A stretch of DNA of 64,000 nucleotides from Dickeya undicola (GCF_000784735.1 NZ_JSYG01000017.1:1-64000), one strand, 5' to 3'. Counted from the first letter of the stretch, positions 51,080 through 61,100 are shown. The notes: generated by a model not told the origin, from the letters alone. Program-made: numbers and translations.

Positions 51080-51107
51080 GGCCGCTTTCGGGCGGCTTTG
51101 TTTTTTT
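51080..51107. terminator. GGCCGCT-TTCG-GGCGGC terminator, copy 3
   Basis: Hairpin then TTTGTTTTTTT, after the intact bhsA-like gene and before the convergent yhiN. One base in the left arm differs from copies 1 and 2. Confidence 0.82.
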
Positions 51108-51157
51108 GAGGAAGATGGACGGATGAAAGGAGCCGGTTGCTATGTTGACGTCCGTCG

Positions 51158-52366
51158 TTACCCCAACGCCTGCGCGCACGCCCAGGCGGAGCTCCAGGCC
51201 CACTGGAAGTTGTAACCGCCGAGCCAGCCGGTAACGTCCACCACTTCGCCAATGAAGTACAACCCTGGTATGTTGCTGGCTTCCATCGTTTTTGACGACA
51301 ACTCGCGGGTATCGACGCCGCCGATCGTCACTTCCGCCGTGCGATAGCCTTCGGTGCCGTTAGGCTGTACCCGCCACTGTTGCAGCGTGGTTTCTACCTC
51401 GACCTGCTGCGGTTTGTTGAGCTGTTTTAACGTGACGTCCGGTAACTGTCCCAGCGCCTGTAGGCATTCCACCAGCCGTTTCGGCAACCATTGCGCCAGT
51501 GTGTTTTTCAGGCTCTGATTCGGGTGCGCCAGACGTTCGCTGTTAAGGCTTTCGGTTACATCAAGGTTGGGCAACAGATTGATGGTGACAAATTCCCCCG
51601 GCTGCCAGTAGCTGGACAGTTGCAAAATAGCCGGGCCGGACAGGCCGCGGTGAGTAAACAGAATATTTTCGCGGAAGGTGGTGCCGTTTTCGGCCGTGAC
51701 CACCGCCGGTACGGATACGCCGGAGAGCGTTTGTAATTGCTCCAGCAGCGGTTTGTGCAGGGTAAACGGCACCAGTGCGGCGCGGGTCGGCAGTACGTTG
51801 AGGCCGAATTGCGCCGCCAATTGGTAGCCGAACGGTGTGGCACCCAGCCCCGGCATCGACAGCCCGCCGGTGGCGACAACCAGCGCCGCCGCTTGAACCA
51901 AACCGGTATTGAGCTTCACCAGGAATCGCTCGGTTTTTTCCACCGACAGCACCTCACTGCGCAGGCGCAGTGTCACCTTACCGGCTTCGCACTCTTTCAT
52001 CAGCATATCGACAATCTGTTGGGCGGAATCGTCGCAGAACAGTTGGCCGAGGGTTTTTTCGTGGTACGCGATGCCGTGGCGGTTTACCAGGCTGATGAAA
52101 TCCCATTGGGTATAGCGGGCGAGGGCGGATTTACAAAAGTGCGGGTTGTTCGACAGGTAGGCCGCCGGTTCGGCGTACATATTGGTGAAGTTGCAGCGTC
52201 CGCCGCCGGACATCAGAATCTTGCGTCCCGGTTTTTTGCCGTTATCCACCAGCAGCACCCGCAGCCCTTTCTGGCCAGCCTGTGCCGCGCAGAACAGCCC
52301 GGCCGCGCCCGCGCCAATGATGATTACGTCAAACTGTTCCACATTGCTCTCCCGTTGTTCCGCCAT
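51158..52366 (-). CDS. yhiN: YhiN, HI0933-family flavoprotein
   Basis: A 402-aa FAD-dependent protein of unknown substrate. It has the dinucleotide motif DVIIIGAGAAGLFCA (residues 13-27), the family motif MSGGGRCNFTN and the C-terminal FAD motif GLYFIGEVVDVTGWLGGYN. It is divergent from pitA, and the order yhiN-pitA-uspB-uspA is conserved with E. coli, so this marks the return to the core chromosome. Confidence 0.92.
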   Translation of the reverse strand: MAEQRESNVEQFDVIIIGAGAAGLFCAAQAGQKGLRVLLVDNGKKPGRKILMSGGGRCNFTNMYAEPAAYLSNNPHFCKSALARYTQWDFISLVNRHGIAYHEKTLGQLFCDDSAQQIVDMLMKECEAGKVTLRLRSEVLSVEKTERFLVKLNTGLVQAAALVVATGGLSMPGLGATPFGYQLAAQFGLNVLPTRAALVPFTLHKPLLEQLQTLSGVSVPAVVTAENGTTFRENILFTHRGLSGPAILQLSSYWQPGEFVTINLLPNLDVTESLNSERLAHPNQSLKNTLAQWLPKRLVECLQALGQLPDVTLKQLNKPQQVEVETTLQQWRVQPNGTEGYRTAEVTIGGVDTRELSSKTMEASNIPGLYFIGEVVDVTGWLGGYNFQWAWSSAWACAQALG

Positions 52367-52647
52367 GTCATCGCCCCACAGGGCGGCCGATTATAGGCGA
52401 TGTCCCGACGCCGGTCATCGCCTGGGTGCGCCTTGACCCTTGTGTCATGCCGTGCCGCCGCTGTTTTGCAGGTAACAAAGTATGTAGAGGGATGAAAACA
52501 ATAATGCCTTGATTTTAATTAACTAAATCATTGCCACCGGCAAGAATGGCGTAAATTAAGTCAAAATAATGTCATATTTTGCTTTTCCCGTTTCCGCTTG
52601 TCGCCGATAATGCGCCGCGTTCATGACCACTACATGGCCTAACACTT

Positions 52648-54156
52648 ATGCTACATTTATTTGCCGGGCTTGATTTCCACACCGGTCTGATGCTGGTTCT
52701 CGCCCTGCTGTTCGTTCTGTTCTACGAAGCTATCAACGGCTTTCACGATACCGCCAACGCGGTAGCCACTGTTATCTATACCCGAGCGATGCGTGCCCAA
52801 CTGGCGGTTGTCATGGCCGGGGTTTTCAACTTTCTCGGGGTATTGCTGGGCGGGCTGAGCGTTGCATACGCCATTGTTCACCTGTTGCCGACCGATTTGC
52901 TGCTAAATGTGAGTTCCACTCACGGGCTGGCGATGGTGTTTTCCATGCTGCTGGCGGCGATCATCTGGAACCTGGGCACCTGGTATTTCGGGCTGCCGGC
53001 TTCCAGTTCGCATACGCTGATTGGTTCCATCATTGGTATCGGTCTGACCAATGCGTTGGTGACCCATACGTCGGTGGTGGATGCGCTCAATATTCCCAAA
53101 ATGGTCAGTATTTTCCTGTCGCTGCTGGTTTCACCGGTGGTCGGCATGATCATCGCCGGGTTGATGGTGTATCTGCTGCGTCGTTACTGGAGCGGTAATA
53201 AGAAGCGCCAGCGTGTTCACCTGACGCCAGCCGAGCGCGAAAAACAGGATGGTAAGCGCAAGCCGCCGTTCTGGACGCGTACCGCGCTGATCTTGTCTGC
53301 GGTGGGCGTGAGCTTCTCGCATGGCGCGAATGACGGTCAGAAAGGCATCGGCCTGATTATGCTGGTGTTAATTGGCGTGGCACCGGCTGGGTTTATGCTG
53401 AACATGAATGCTTCGGGTTACGATATCAGCCGCACCCGTGACGCGGTGGTGAACTTGCAGACGTACTATCAGTCTCATGGCGCGGCGCTGGAGCATGTGA
53501 TCGACCTGTCGCACCCGGTGATTCCCGCACCGGAAAATGTGATTCCGTCCACCGGCAACAAACCTGATTTTCACTGTGATACCTCCCGCGCGATGATCGC
53601 CATCGACCGCGTGCAGGTGCTGTTGAATAACGTCAAAAGCTACGATGAACTGGCTGCGGACGACCGCGCCCGCGCTCGTCGCTTGTTGATGTGCATTGCC
53701 GATACGATGGATCGCGTCGTCAAGCTGCCGGAAACCTCGTCCGACGACAAACGTCTGCTCAACAACCTGCGTAGCGACCTGCTGTACACGGTGGAATATG
53801 CGCCGCTGTGGATTATCGTGGCGGTAGCGCTGGCGTTGTCACTCGGCACCATGGTGGGTTGGAAACGCGTAGCGGTGACCATCGGCGAGAAGATTGGCCG
53901 AAAAGGCATGACCTATGCGCAGGGCGTGTCGGCGCAGGTGACGGCGGCGATGTCCATCGGTATCGCCAGCTATACCGGTATGCCGGTGTCCACGACTCAC
54001 GTCCTTTCGTCCGCCGTGGCGGGGACCATGATTGTGGACGGCGGCGGTGTGCAGGGGAAAACCGTGAAAAGCATTCTGCTGGCCTGGGTGTTTACCCTGC
54101 CAGTCTCAATGGTGTTGTCCGGTGTGCTGTACTGGCTGTCGCTGAAGTTGATCTGA
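52648..54156 (+). CDS. pitA: PitA, low-affinity inorganic phosphate transporter
   Basis: Proton-coupled importer of phosphate as a metal-phosphate complex. The 502-aa protein (499 in E. coli) has ten membrane segments in two inverted halves. The duplicated Pit signatures are [10 protein letters not shown] (first half) and [12 protein letters not shown] (second half). A large cytoplasmic loop separates the halves at about residues 265-380. Monocistronic, with a strong terminator. The location is ancestral, not evidence for a phosphate island by itself. Confidence 0.96.
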   Translation: MLHLFAGLDFHTGLMLVLALLFVLFYEAINGFHDTANAVATVIYTRAMRAQLAVVMAGVFNFLGVLLGGLSVAYAIVHLLPTDLLLNVSSTHGLAMVFSMLLAAIIWNLGTWYFGLPASSSHTLIGSIIGIGLTNALVTHTSVVDALNIPKMVSIFLSLLVSPVVGMIIAGLMVYLLRRYWSGNKKRQRVHLTPAEREKQDGKRKPPFWTRTALILSAVGVSFSHGANDGQKGIGLIMLVLIGVAPAGFMLNMNASGYDISRTRDAVVNLQTYYQSHGAALEHVIDLSHPVIPAPENVIPSTGNKPDFHCDTSRAMIAIDRVQVLLNNVKSYDELAADDRARARRLLMCIADTMDRVVKLPETSSDDKRLLNNLRSDLLYTVEYAPLWIIVAVALALSLGTMVGWKRVAVTIGEKIGRKGMTYAQGVSAQVTAAMSIGIASYTGMPVSTTHVLSSAVAGTMIVDGGGVQGKTVKSILLAWVFTLPVSMVLSGVLYWLSLKLI

Positions 54157-54196
54157 ATCAGCGCGGTGATAACACCGTAGCGAGTGCGAGTATAAG

Positions 54197-54223
54197 AAAG
54201 GCGGCCATCGGGCCGCCTTTTTG
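54197..54223 (+). terminator. Terminator after pitA
   Basis: A perfect 10-bp stem AAAGGCGGCC / GGCCGCCTTT with an ATCG loop, running into TT. It lies about 40 nt after the stop. Confidence 0.9.
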
Positions 54224-54284
54224 CTGTCAGTGCATGAGTAGTGGAGTGGATAGAAACACGACCGGTTTATGCCGCCGGGCCGCT

Positions 54285-54620
54285 TTAGTGCCAGATGATC
54301 AAGCCAATAAGACTGACTACAACCAGCCCGCACAAGGCGGAAGTCAGCAGGAACTGACCTCGTACCCGCGCACATCGACGGATGAACTCAGGGTCGTGAT
54401 GATCAAGATAACGTTGTGCGTAGATGTAGCGAACCAACCGCAGCTGTTTACTGGGTTGACCGTGGGAGGTAAAAAAACCGCCTCCATCCACATACTGGTA
54501 CAGCAGCGGATCACAGTCTCTCAATATCAGCAGCAGCACTCGTAACGAAGAATAATATCGCGCCATATTGATGACACAGACGACACATAAAGCCCAGAAA
54601 AGCGCAAATGTACTAATCAT
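54285..54620 (-). CDS. uspB: UspB, universal stress protein B
   Basis: Small inner-membrane protein, RpoS-dependent in E. coli and linked to ethanol tolerance in stationary phase. The 111-aa product equals the E. coli length, with two membrane segments (residues 2-20 and 88-110) and the invariant centre [21 protein letters not shown] 54620 was taken; ATG 54623 directly before it adds one residue. Divergent from uspA. Confidence 0.96.
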   Translation of the reverse strand: MISTFALFWALCVVCVINMARYYSSLRVLLLILRDCDPLLYQYVDGGGFFTSHGQPSKQLRLVRYIYAQRYLDHHDPEFIRRCARVRGQFLLTSALCGLVVVSLIGLIIWH

Positions 54621-54623
54621 CAT

Positions 54624-55258
54624 GCTCCCCTCCCGGATTATGACCCATCAGATGCTGTTGTGTGTCGAGTCCTGCCGACATCACATCTGTGGGTATGTAT
54701 GCCACACGTTATTCACGCGATGTTATGGGGCAGCCAGACCATGGCGAGTTGCCCAGATGTTCTTCTTCACCGCTGTATCCTTGCCAGGAGAGGATCCTAC
54801 AGGGTTCCTCTCAATTTCATTGTAGAAGAGCCTTGCGTTTTTTTTCCATATCTGACGTAAGGTTCCTGAGCACAAAAAACATCACGACTTCTTTTGATCT
54901 GACACCGGCTTTCCGCCCCGGTGTTGTGGACTTTTCAACTACACTGTAGCGATAACGGGATGTTCCACCGATATATACCCAAGATATTCGCGTTGCGGGA
55001 CAACACGCGAGCGTGTTGAACAACGCACCTGCAACTTGAAGTATGACGGGTATGAATCTTATCGGCGCAGATGGCGGTTGCTTCAGGGTAAGTGGTTAAT
55101 TCGCATCCGTAGGGCCATTACAAAATATGTAGCGTTGTGATCTGTTGAACATAACCTTGAATTAGCGGGGTGCTATGCTCATTACAGCCATCGGTTATCA
55201 GACTGGCAGGAGAAATATCTGCTGACCCATCAGTTAGTGATTACGGAAGGAGCTTATC
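54624..55258. other. uspB-uspA divergent intergenic region
   Basis: A 635-bp gap without a supported gene. The uspB-proximal half is non-repetitive; CTACAAT on the minus strand (54819-54825) could be an RpoS-type -10 for uspB. A palindromic repeat occupies 54972-55053. The uspA-proximal part contains TATGCT about 85 nt before the ATG as a possible -10, and a good GGAAGGAG ribosome-binding site. Confidence 0.45.
54972..55053. repeat. Palindromic repeat element upstream of uspA
   Basis: An 82-bp element bounded by TATACCC and GGGTAT, centred on the perfect dyad CAACACGC-GA-GCGTGTTG (55001-55018). Its right arm, CACCTGCAACTTGAAGTATG then ACGGGTAT, is shared with the repeats at 20527-20688 and 42928-42954. 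The centre differs from the ERIC-like copy, so the elements share arms but not cores. Confidence 0.7.
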
Positions 55259-55693
55259 ATGGCTTACAAACACATCCTTATCGCGGTCGACCTGTCACCG
55301 GAAAGTAAGGTGTTAGTGGAAAAAGCGGTTTCCATGGCGCGACCGTATGATGCCAAAGTCTCTTTGATCCATGTTGACGTGAATTACTCCGATCTCTACA
55401 CCGGGCTGATCGATGTCAATCTGGGCGACATGCAGCAACGTATTTCTGAAGAAACCCAGAATGCCCTGAGAGAACTGGCGGAGAATGCTGGCTATCCCAT
55501 TTCGGAAACATTGAGTGGTAGCGGTGATCTGGGCCAGGTACTGGTTGACGCCATCCGCAAATATGATGTCGACCTGGTGCTGTGTGGTCATCATCAGGAT
55601 TTCTGGAGCAAATTGATGTCGTCCGCGCGCCAGCTGATCAATACCGTGCACATCGACATGCTGATTGTGCCGCTGCGTGACGAAGAGGAATAA
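55259..55693 (+). CDS. uspA: UspA, universal stress protein A
   Basis: Cytoplasmic stress protein made on growth arrest. The 144-aa product has the E. coli length and almost the same sequence ([67 protein letters not shown]). UspA-type members do not bind ATP: the G-x2-G-x9-G(S/T) loop is not present. Followed by a strong terminator. Confidence 0.97.
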   Translation: MAYKHILIAVDLSPESKVLVEKAVSMARPYDAKVSLIHVDVNYSDLYTGLIDVNLGDMQQRISEETQNALRELAENAGYPISETLSGSGDLGQVLVDAIRKYDVDLVLCGHHQDFWSKLMSSARQLINTVHIDMLIVPLRDEEE

Positions 55694-55734
55694 GCCGCCC
55701 GACAGTTCTGATAAGGGGCGGTGAGCAGGTGGAT

Positions 55735-55764
55735 AAGGGCATAGCCAATGGCTATGCCCTTTTG
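55735..55764 (+). terminator. Terminator after uspA
   Basis: A perfect 12-bp stem AAGGGCATAGCC / GGCTATGCCCTT with an AAT loop and T-run. Confidence 0.9.
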
Positions 55765-55931
55765 CATGGTATCGACCCGTGAATAGGGAACACGTGCACC
55801 CAGTAGTGCCTGCTACTGCGCTGGCCTTCTCCAGAGAGGGCGGCTTTCTGTTCCAGCGCGGCGTTTTGCTGGCTTCGCCCGACGAAATCGCGCTAGCATA
55901 CAGAGAGTTGAACTCATTACTGGGGAAATTC

Positions 55932-56747
55932 ATGGCGATAAAACTGATTGCGATTGATATGGATGGCACGCTACTGACGCCGGAAAATCAAATCTCGCCA
56001 GCGGTGCAGCAGGCGATTGCCGCTGCACGTGAAAAAGGGGTTTATGTCGCGCTGGCTACGGGGCGTCCGTTTATCGGTGTCGAGCGCTATCTGAAACAGC
56101 TGGGCCTGCAACAGGATGGGCATTACTGCATCACCAATAATGGCGCGTTGGTGCAACGCACAGCGACAGGCGAATGCGTGGCACAGACGACGCTAAGCTT
56201 TGAGGATTACCGCCATTTCGAGGCGTTGTCACGTGAGCTGGGTGTGCACTTCCATGCGCTTGATTTCAATTATGTTTACACCGCCAACAAAGACATCAGC
56301 GCTTACACGGTGCATGAGTCCCATCTGACCAGTATGCCGCTGAAATACCGGGCGGTAGAAGAAATGGACCCCAGTCTGCGATTCCCGAAAGTGATGATGA
56401 TTGACGAACCCGAGGTGCTGGATGCCGCTATCGCCCGCATTCCGCGCGAAGATTTCACGCGTTACACCATCATGAAAAGCGCCGCTTTCTACCTGGAGAT
56501 TCTGGACAAGCGCGTTAACAAGGGCGAAGGGGTGAAAATGCTGGCGCAGCACCTTGGCCTGGAGCGTGATGAGGTAATGGCGCTGGGCGATCAGGAAAAC
56601 GACCTGGCGATGATTGAGTTCGCCGGGCTGGGAGTGGCGATGGGTAATGCCATCGACACCGTCAAAGCGGCAAGCCAGTTTGTCACCAAATCTAACAGTG
56701 AAGACGGCGTAGCTTACGCTATCGAGAAGTTTGTGTTGAATGTCTGA
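55932..56747 (+). CDS. yidA: YidA, HAD-family sugar-phosphate phosphatase
   Basis: Cof-type HAD phosphatase; E. coli YidA dephosphorylates sugar phosphates such as erythrose 4-phosphate. The 271-aa product has motif I DMDGTLL (D9, D11), motif II ATGRP, a conserved lysine in KSAAFY / DKRVNKGEG, and motif IV GDQENDLAM. ATG 55932 gives the family start MAIKLIAIDMDG; the frame is open upstream without conservation. A hairpin overlapping the stop (56741-56764) may help terminate against the convergent uxuA. Confidence 0.95.
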   Translation: MAIKLIAIDMDGTLLTPENQISPAVQQAIAAAREKGVYVALATGRPFIGVERYLKQLGLQQDGHYCITNNGALVQRTATGECVAQTTLSFEDYRHFEALSRELGVHFHALDFNYVYTANKDISAYTVHESHLTSMPLKYRAVEEMDPSLRFPKVMMIDEPEVLDAAIARIPREDFTRYTIMKSAAFYLEILDKRVNKGEGVKMLAQHLGLERDEVMALGDQENDLAMIEFAGLGVAMGNAIDTVKAASQFVTKSNSEDGVAYAIEKFVLNV

Positions 56748-56782
56748 CCCGTGCGGGCCAGACATGCAGGGGAGTGTGCGGG

Positions 56783-57967
56783 TCAGTCGTTAAAAAACGT
56801 CTGTTTGATCGCCAGTTCGACGCCGCGCACTTCCGCCAGCCCTTTTAACCGCCCGATGGCGGAATAGCCGGGGTTGGTTTTTTTCTTCAGGTCATCCAGC
56901 ATCTGGTGGCCGTGGTCAGGGCGCATCGGAATAGCGCGCATATTGCCCTGCTGACGGCGGTGGTGTTCTTCCGCCAGAATCGCTTTTACCACTTTCACCA
57001 TGTCCACATCGCCATGCAGGTGCGCGGCTTCGTGGAAGCTTTTCGGGTTGTCTTCGCGGCAGGTCGCGCGCAAATGGGTGAAGTGGATGCGGTCGGCGAA
57101 GGTTTCGATCATCTTCACCAGATCGTTGTCCGCCCGCACGCCGTAAGACCCGGTGCACATAGTGAAACCGTTATGGATGCTGTCCACGGTGTCTTTCAGC
57201 CACTGCATGTCCTCAATGGTGGACACGATGCGCGGCAGGCCGAGAATCGGGCGCGGTGGATCGTCCGGGTGGACTGCTAGCACGATACCGGCTTCTTCTG
57301 CCACTGGCACAATCGCTCGCAGGAACTCGGCCATGTGCTCACGCAGTTTCGCTTTGTCGATACCGTCGTACTGTGCCAATTGGGCGCGGAACTGTTCCAG
57401 CGTATACCCTTCTTCAGCACCCGGCAGACCGGCAATGATATTGCGGGTCAGCTTGTTTTTGTCGGCGTCGGTCATGGCGGCGAAATAGGCAGCGGCCTGG
57501 CGTTGCTCGTCGTCGGTGTAGTCGGCGGCAGCGCCTGGGCGCTGGAGCAGGTGTAGTTCGAAAGCGGCGAAGGCGGTGTGGTCAAAACGCAACGCCCGGG
57601 AACCGTCCGGCAGCGGGTATTCCAGGTCGGTACGGGTCCAGTCCAGTACCGGCATAAAGTTGTAGCACACGGTATCAATACCGCAGGCACCCAGATTACG
57701 CAGTGACTGCTGATAGTTGGCGATGTAGCGGCGATAGTCGCCGGTCTGGGTTTTGATGGCTTCGTGCACCGGCACGCTTTCCACCACCGACCAGGTGAGC
57801 CCTTTTTCCGCCAGTATCGCCTGGCGCTTCTTGATCTCTTCAACGCTCCACACTTCGCCATTCGGGATGTGATGCAGGGCGGTGACGATGCCGGTCGCGC
57901 CCGCCTGGCGGGCATCATCCAGCGACACCGGATCGTTGGGGCCGTACCAGCGCCAGGTGTGTTCCAT
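56783..57967 (-). CDS. uxuA: Mannonate dehydratase
   Basis: Dehydrates D-mannonate to 2-keto-3-deoxygluconate, the step joining glucuronate breakdown to the pectin KDG pathway, important in pectin-degrading bacteria. The 394-aa product equals the E. coli length, with conserved [28 protein letters not shown] and the C-terminal [17 protein letters not shown] precedes the ATG by 7 nt. uxuB is not adjacent here. A palindrome and a CRP site lie upstream, and a FadR-type regulator gene is divergent. Confidence 0.96.
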   Translation of the reverse strand: MEHTWRWYGPNDPVSLDDARQAGATGIVTALHHIPNGEVWSVEEIKKRQAILAEKGLTWSVVESVPVHEAIKTQTGDYRRYIANYQQSLRNLGACGIDTVCYNFMPVLDWTRTDLEYPLPDGSRALRFDHTAFAAFELHLLQRPGAAADYTDDEQRQAAAYFAAMTDADKNKLTRNIIAGLPGAEEGYTLEQFRAQLAQYDGIDKAKLREHMAEFLRAIVPVAEEAGIVLAVHPDDPPRPILGLPRIVSTIEDMQWLKDTVDSIHNGFTMCTGSYGVRADNDLVKMIETFADRIHFTHLRATCREDNPKSFHEAAHLHGDVDMVKVVKAILAEEHHRRQQGNMRAIPMRPDHGHQMLDDLKKKTNPGYSAIGRLKGLAEVRGVELAIKQTFFND

Positions 57968-58018
57968 AAAGTTGCTCCTTAAAGTTATCGACTTGAGTAA
58001 TCATCGGGATCGGATAAT

Positions 58019-58051
58019 AATCGGTCTGGTGGTCAGGCCACCAGACCGATT
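58019..58051. promoter_or_regulatory. Perfect 14-bp inverted repeat upstream of uxuA
   Basis: AATCGGTCTGGTGG and CCACCAGACCGATT separated by TCAGG, 52-84 nt before the uxuA start. It contains TGGT / ACCA half-sites, the kind seen in FadR-family (UxuR/ExuR) operators. Because no T-run follows, an operator or leader hairpin is more likely than a terminator. Confidence 0.55.
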
Positions 58052-58079
58052 CACTATTCACCACCTGCGGCCAATTTTC

Positions 58080-58095
58080 TGTGATGTAGATCACG
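58080..58095. promoter_or_regulatory. Putative CRP-cAMP site
   Basis: TGTGA-TGTAGA-TCACG matches the CRP consensus TGTGA-N6-TCACA in nine of ten fixed positions. It lies between the divergent uxuA and GntR genes, consistent with catabolite control of hexuronate use. The remaining 190 nt to the regulator show no clear element. Confidence 0.7.
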
Positions 58096-58290
58096 TTAGT
58101 GCCAGGCGACAGCCCGGTTGGCGGCGTTGACGTGGCGCTGTTGTCTGTGGGCGATATGCGAAGGATAGCGCCGTATTTAGTTTTCTGGCGTTTTAGTGGC
58201 TATGGTAAGCTGCGGGCTATTCGTTAACAGGACAGGCGTTGACAGGGCTCAGGTTGGCAGGACACGGCTGACGGGGGATCCGGAGGGGAT

Positions 58291-58986
58291 ATGGTGCTAC
58301 CCACACTAAAAGTTGAGCGGCTTTACCGGCAGATATCCAATTTGCTGATTAACTGCATTCGAGGCGGCCAGTTTGCGGCCGGACAGTTACTGCCCTCGGA
58401 GCGTGAGCTGGCAAAACAGCTGGGCGTGAGTCGCTCATCCATCCGCGAAGCATTGATTGCGTTGGAAATCACGGGGTGGGTAGAGATTCGCACCGGGAAT
58501 GGGGTGTACGTTAACGATCCGCTGCCGGAGGCACCGACCGCCGCACAGCCGGAAGACGAATTTAGCCTGCGGGCATTTATTCAGGCGCGCCAGGTCTACG
58601 AAGCGATGATGGCGGAACTGGCGGCGGTTCATGCCAGCGACGATCAGCGCGCCGCGCTACAGGACATCACCCGCGATCTGTCACACCTGCACGTCAACGA
58701 CGCGCAGTTTCTGCACGAAGACAAACGCTTCCACCTGTTGATCAGTGAAATGTCCGGTAATGAAGTGCTGCAGGACATGATGGAGTACCTGTGGAACAAA
58801 CGCCAGAGCAGCCGGTTTGTGCGGCTGGAAACGCTCTACGCCGACCCCGATTTTCCCCGCACCATGAATCAGGACCACGCCGATATTGCTGACGCCATCG
58901 TCGCGCGTGACCCGGCCCAGGCGCGCGCCAGCATGGAGCGCCATCTCCAGCATGTGTACGATCATCTGTTCAGCGGGGATAAGTAG
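58291..58986 (+). CDS. FadR-type GntR regulator, probable UxuR
   Basis: A 231-aa transcription factor. The N-terminal winged helix (about residues 12-75) has LLPSERELAKQLGVSRSSIR and GWVEIRTGNGVYV; the C-terminal FCD domain (about 85-225) has the metal/effector residues D-x3-H (EDKRFHLLI) and two later histidines (NQDHADI, MERHLQHV). It is divergent from uxuA, so it likely controls hexuronate catabolism as UxuR does. It is shorter than E. coli UxuR (257 aa), so the exact name is tentative. Confidence 0.85.
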   Translation: MVLPTLKVERLYRQISNLLINCIRGGQFAAGQLLPSERELAKQLGVSRSSIREALIALEITGWVEIRTGNGVYVNDPLPEAPTAAQPEDEFSLRAFIQARQVYEAMMAELAAVHASDDQRAALQDITRDLSHLHVNDAQFLHEDKRFHLLISEMSGNEVLQDMMEYLWNKRQSSRFVRLETLYADPDFPRTMNQDHADIADAIVARDPAQARASMERHLQHVYDHLFSGDK

Positions 58987-59006
58987 GCGTGAATTTCGCC
59001 AGAAAT

Positions 59007-59041
59007 GAAAAAACCCCGGGGGGGACACAGGCACCGGGGTT
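59007..59041 (-). terminator. Terminator after the second bhsA-like gene
   Basis: On the minus strand AACCCCGG, loop, CCGGGGTT, then TTTT. It lies about 30 nt after the stop and faces the regulator gene, so it may act on both. Confidence 0.8.
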
Positions 59042-59071
59042 GAGGGGTAATGATGAATACGAGGGTGATGA

Positions 59072-59329
59072 TTATTTGTAGATCACCGCGTTGCCGCGCA
59101 GGACATTGTCACCACCAGCATAGGTGATGGTGTAAGCGGAAGCACCGGCAGACTCAGCCTGATGCGCCAGTTTAGCTTGCAGCGAGCTCAAATCGTTGGC
59201 GGTGGCGGAAACGGAACCGATTTTTTCCAGTTGCTGGGCCTGCTCATAGTTGACGCTCTGGGCGGCGAAAGAACCAAAAGATACGGTGGCAAGGGCTGCG
59301 GCGATAGCGATGGTTTTGATGTTTTTCAT
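59072..59329 (-). CDS. Second BhsA/McbA/YdgH-family small secreted protein
   Basis: An 85-aa DUF1471 protein. The signal peptide is MKNIKTIAIAAALATVSFG up to SFAA; the mature part includes IGSVSATANDLSSLQAKL and ends GGDNVLRGNAVIYK. It is related to the protein at 50781-51032 but only moderately in the mature part, so it is an older paralog. AGGAAAGAG precedes the ATG. These proteins are often induced by acid, metals or oxidants; no regulator site was identified. Confidence 0.88.
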   Translation of the reverse strand: MKNIKTIAIAAALATVSFGSFAAQSVNYEQAQQLEKIGSVSATANDLSSLQAKLAHQAESAGASAYTITYAGGDNVLRGNAVIYK

Positions 59330-59569
59330 GTCTCTTTCCTTTTTCGATAACCTGATAATTGTGTTGAAAGGCGTATGTCCTTTCGATAACGGAAAGGTTA
59401 CGCCCTGTTAGCCTTCGTGGAAAACGGAGGTTGTTGAAGATATCTTTCTATTTTTTTGATGGGAAATACAGTCAGGAATAGAAAACAACACAATGATTTA
59501 TAATAATTTTGTTGTTTTTTGAACGATTTTTTAGGATATGCCAAGTTACGTCAAGAAGGCGAAAAATCT

Positions 59570-60856
59570 GTGAAGAATGAAGACAGTCAAATAACACGTA
59601 ATGCTTTTTCACATCAGTTGACCAATATAAATGTCTGGTCATGTGATGGCAAATGGTTGATTTATGACGTTCGGCCGCATGGATCTTCATTCACAGGATT
59701 GACCATTGAACGCGTCAACGTGGAAACCCGTCAGTGCGAGGTGCTTTATCGTGCCGGGCAAGGCGCGCATGTTGGCGTGGCAACCGGTAGCCCGGTGATG
59801 CCGCAACGTTATGTGTTTATCCACGGCCCGGAGCACCCGGATGAGCACTGGCAGTACGATTTCCATCACCGCCGTGGCGTGGTGATAGCGGATGACGACC
59901 GCCAGCAGGCCACAACGCTGGATGCCTGCGTGTTGACGGCACCCTATCTGGCCGGTGCGTTGCGCGGCGGTTCCCATGTGCATGTGTTCAGCCCGGACGG
60001 CAGTCGGCTGAGCTTCACCTACAACGATCATGTGCTGCACGAGCGTGACCCGGCACGGGATCTGCGCAATGTCGGGGTAGCGGTGCCACTGCATCCGGTG
60101 GTCGCACCGCACCATCATCCGCGTGAGCATGACGGCAGCCATTTTTGCGTGCTGGTCAGCGACACCACGCCGCAACCGCGCCCCGGCAGCGATGACATCA
60201 ACCGCGCTTACGAAGAAGGCTGGGTGGGGGCGGCAGGTTATCTGCGCCCGGACGGCGCGCGTCAGCGTTGGGCGCTGGCGTTTATCGGCGATACGCTGTC
60301 CACTGGCGGTGAGAAGGTGTCGGAAGTGTTTATCGTTGATCTACCTGAACGGCTGGAGGATTACGCCCGCCCCGGTGAGCGGCCATTGGGTGGCACCGAT
60401 GAGCGCTTGCCTGCTCCACCTGTCGGCGTGCGCCAGCGGCGTCTCACCTTCACTGCCGACAGGCTACATCCCGGTGTGGTCAATCAACCGCGTCACTGGC
60501 TGCGCAGTTCGCCGGACGGCAACCAAATCGCGTTTCTGATGAAAGATGATCGCGGTGTGGCGCAGTTGTGGACGGTATCGCCGAATGGCGGTGAGCCCCG
60601 TCAGGTGACGCAGAGTGACTGGCCGGTGCAGTCGGCGTTCAGCTGGCATCCGGACGGTAAATACCTGGCGTTCATTGGCGACAACAGCGTGATGCTGTGT
60701 GAGGTAGCAACCGGTCGGTTGATTCGCCAGACCGTGCGCAGCGACACGCCGCCGGTGGCGGATGCGGTGGTGTTTTCGCCGAAGGGTGATCGCATCGCCT
60801 ACCTGCGGAATATTGATGGCTACAACCAGATTTTTGTGGTGACGGTCATGTACTAA
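59570..60856 (+). CDS. yidR: YidR, DUF3748 beta-propeller-like protein
   Basis: A 428-aa protein of unknown function resembling E. coli YidR. It has several TolB-like WD repeats (SCDGKWLIYDVR, SPDGSRLSFTYND, SSPDGNQIAFLMKDD, HPDGKYLAFIGDN, SPKGDRIAYLRN) consistent with a propeller. Conserved islands include QYDFHHRRGV, GGSHVHVFSPDG and SDDINRAYEEGWVG. GTG 59570 with an AGAAGG site gives a family-like start; TTG 59519 is possible. No clear signal peptide, so a cytoplasmic location is likely. Confidence 0.85.
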   Translation: MKNEDSQITRNAFSHQLTNINVWSCDGKWLIYDVRPHGSSFTGLTIERVNVETRQCEVLYRAGQGAHVGVATGSPVMPQRYVFIHGPEHPDEHWQYDFHHRRGVVIADDDRQQATTLDACVLTAPYLAGALRGGSHVHVFSPDGSRLSFTYNDHVLHERDPARDLRNVGVAVPLHPVVAPHHHPREHDGSHFCVLVSDTTPQPRPGSDDINRAYEEGWVGAAGYLRPDGARQRWALAFIGDTLSTGGEKVSEVFIVDLPERLEDYARPGERPLGGTDERLPAPPVGVRQRRLTFTADRLHPGVVNQPRHWLRSSPDGNQIAFLMKDDRGVAQLWTVSPNGGEPRQVTQSDWPVQSAFSWHPDGKYLAFIGDNSVMLCEVATGRLIRQTVRSDTPPVADAVVFSPKGDRIAYLRNIDGYNQIFVVTVMY

Positions 60857-61100
60857 CGTCGACGTTTTTTCTGACGGGCGGCGCACCCAGATTGGCTCGC
60901 CGCCTGTGGCTTCCCCCCCTTTTCCACCGTTCTCTGGTGGTGTCCAGCGATCCGCGACTTTGATTACCTAATAAAACTGTTTCCTTTCAAACGATTACTT
61001 TTTATTCACCGATCCGCCTCACAGTTTGCAGCAAAAAACATTGTCACCGGTTCTGTGCTTCAAATACATTGCTAACTCGACTTAGCAAAGAGATTTCAGC

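Noticed and set aside
52648-54156. pitA as part of the phosphate-scavenging locus
   Set aside because: The yhiN-pitA-uspB-uspA order is the same in E. coli, so the proximity is ancestral.
60967-61000. AATAAAACTGTTTCCTTTC as a KdgR box before the FGGY kinase
   Set aside because: The two half-sites lack the expected spacer; too weak to call.
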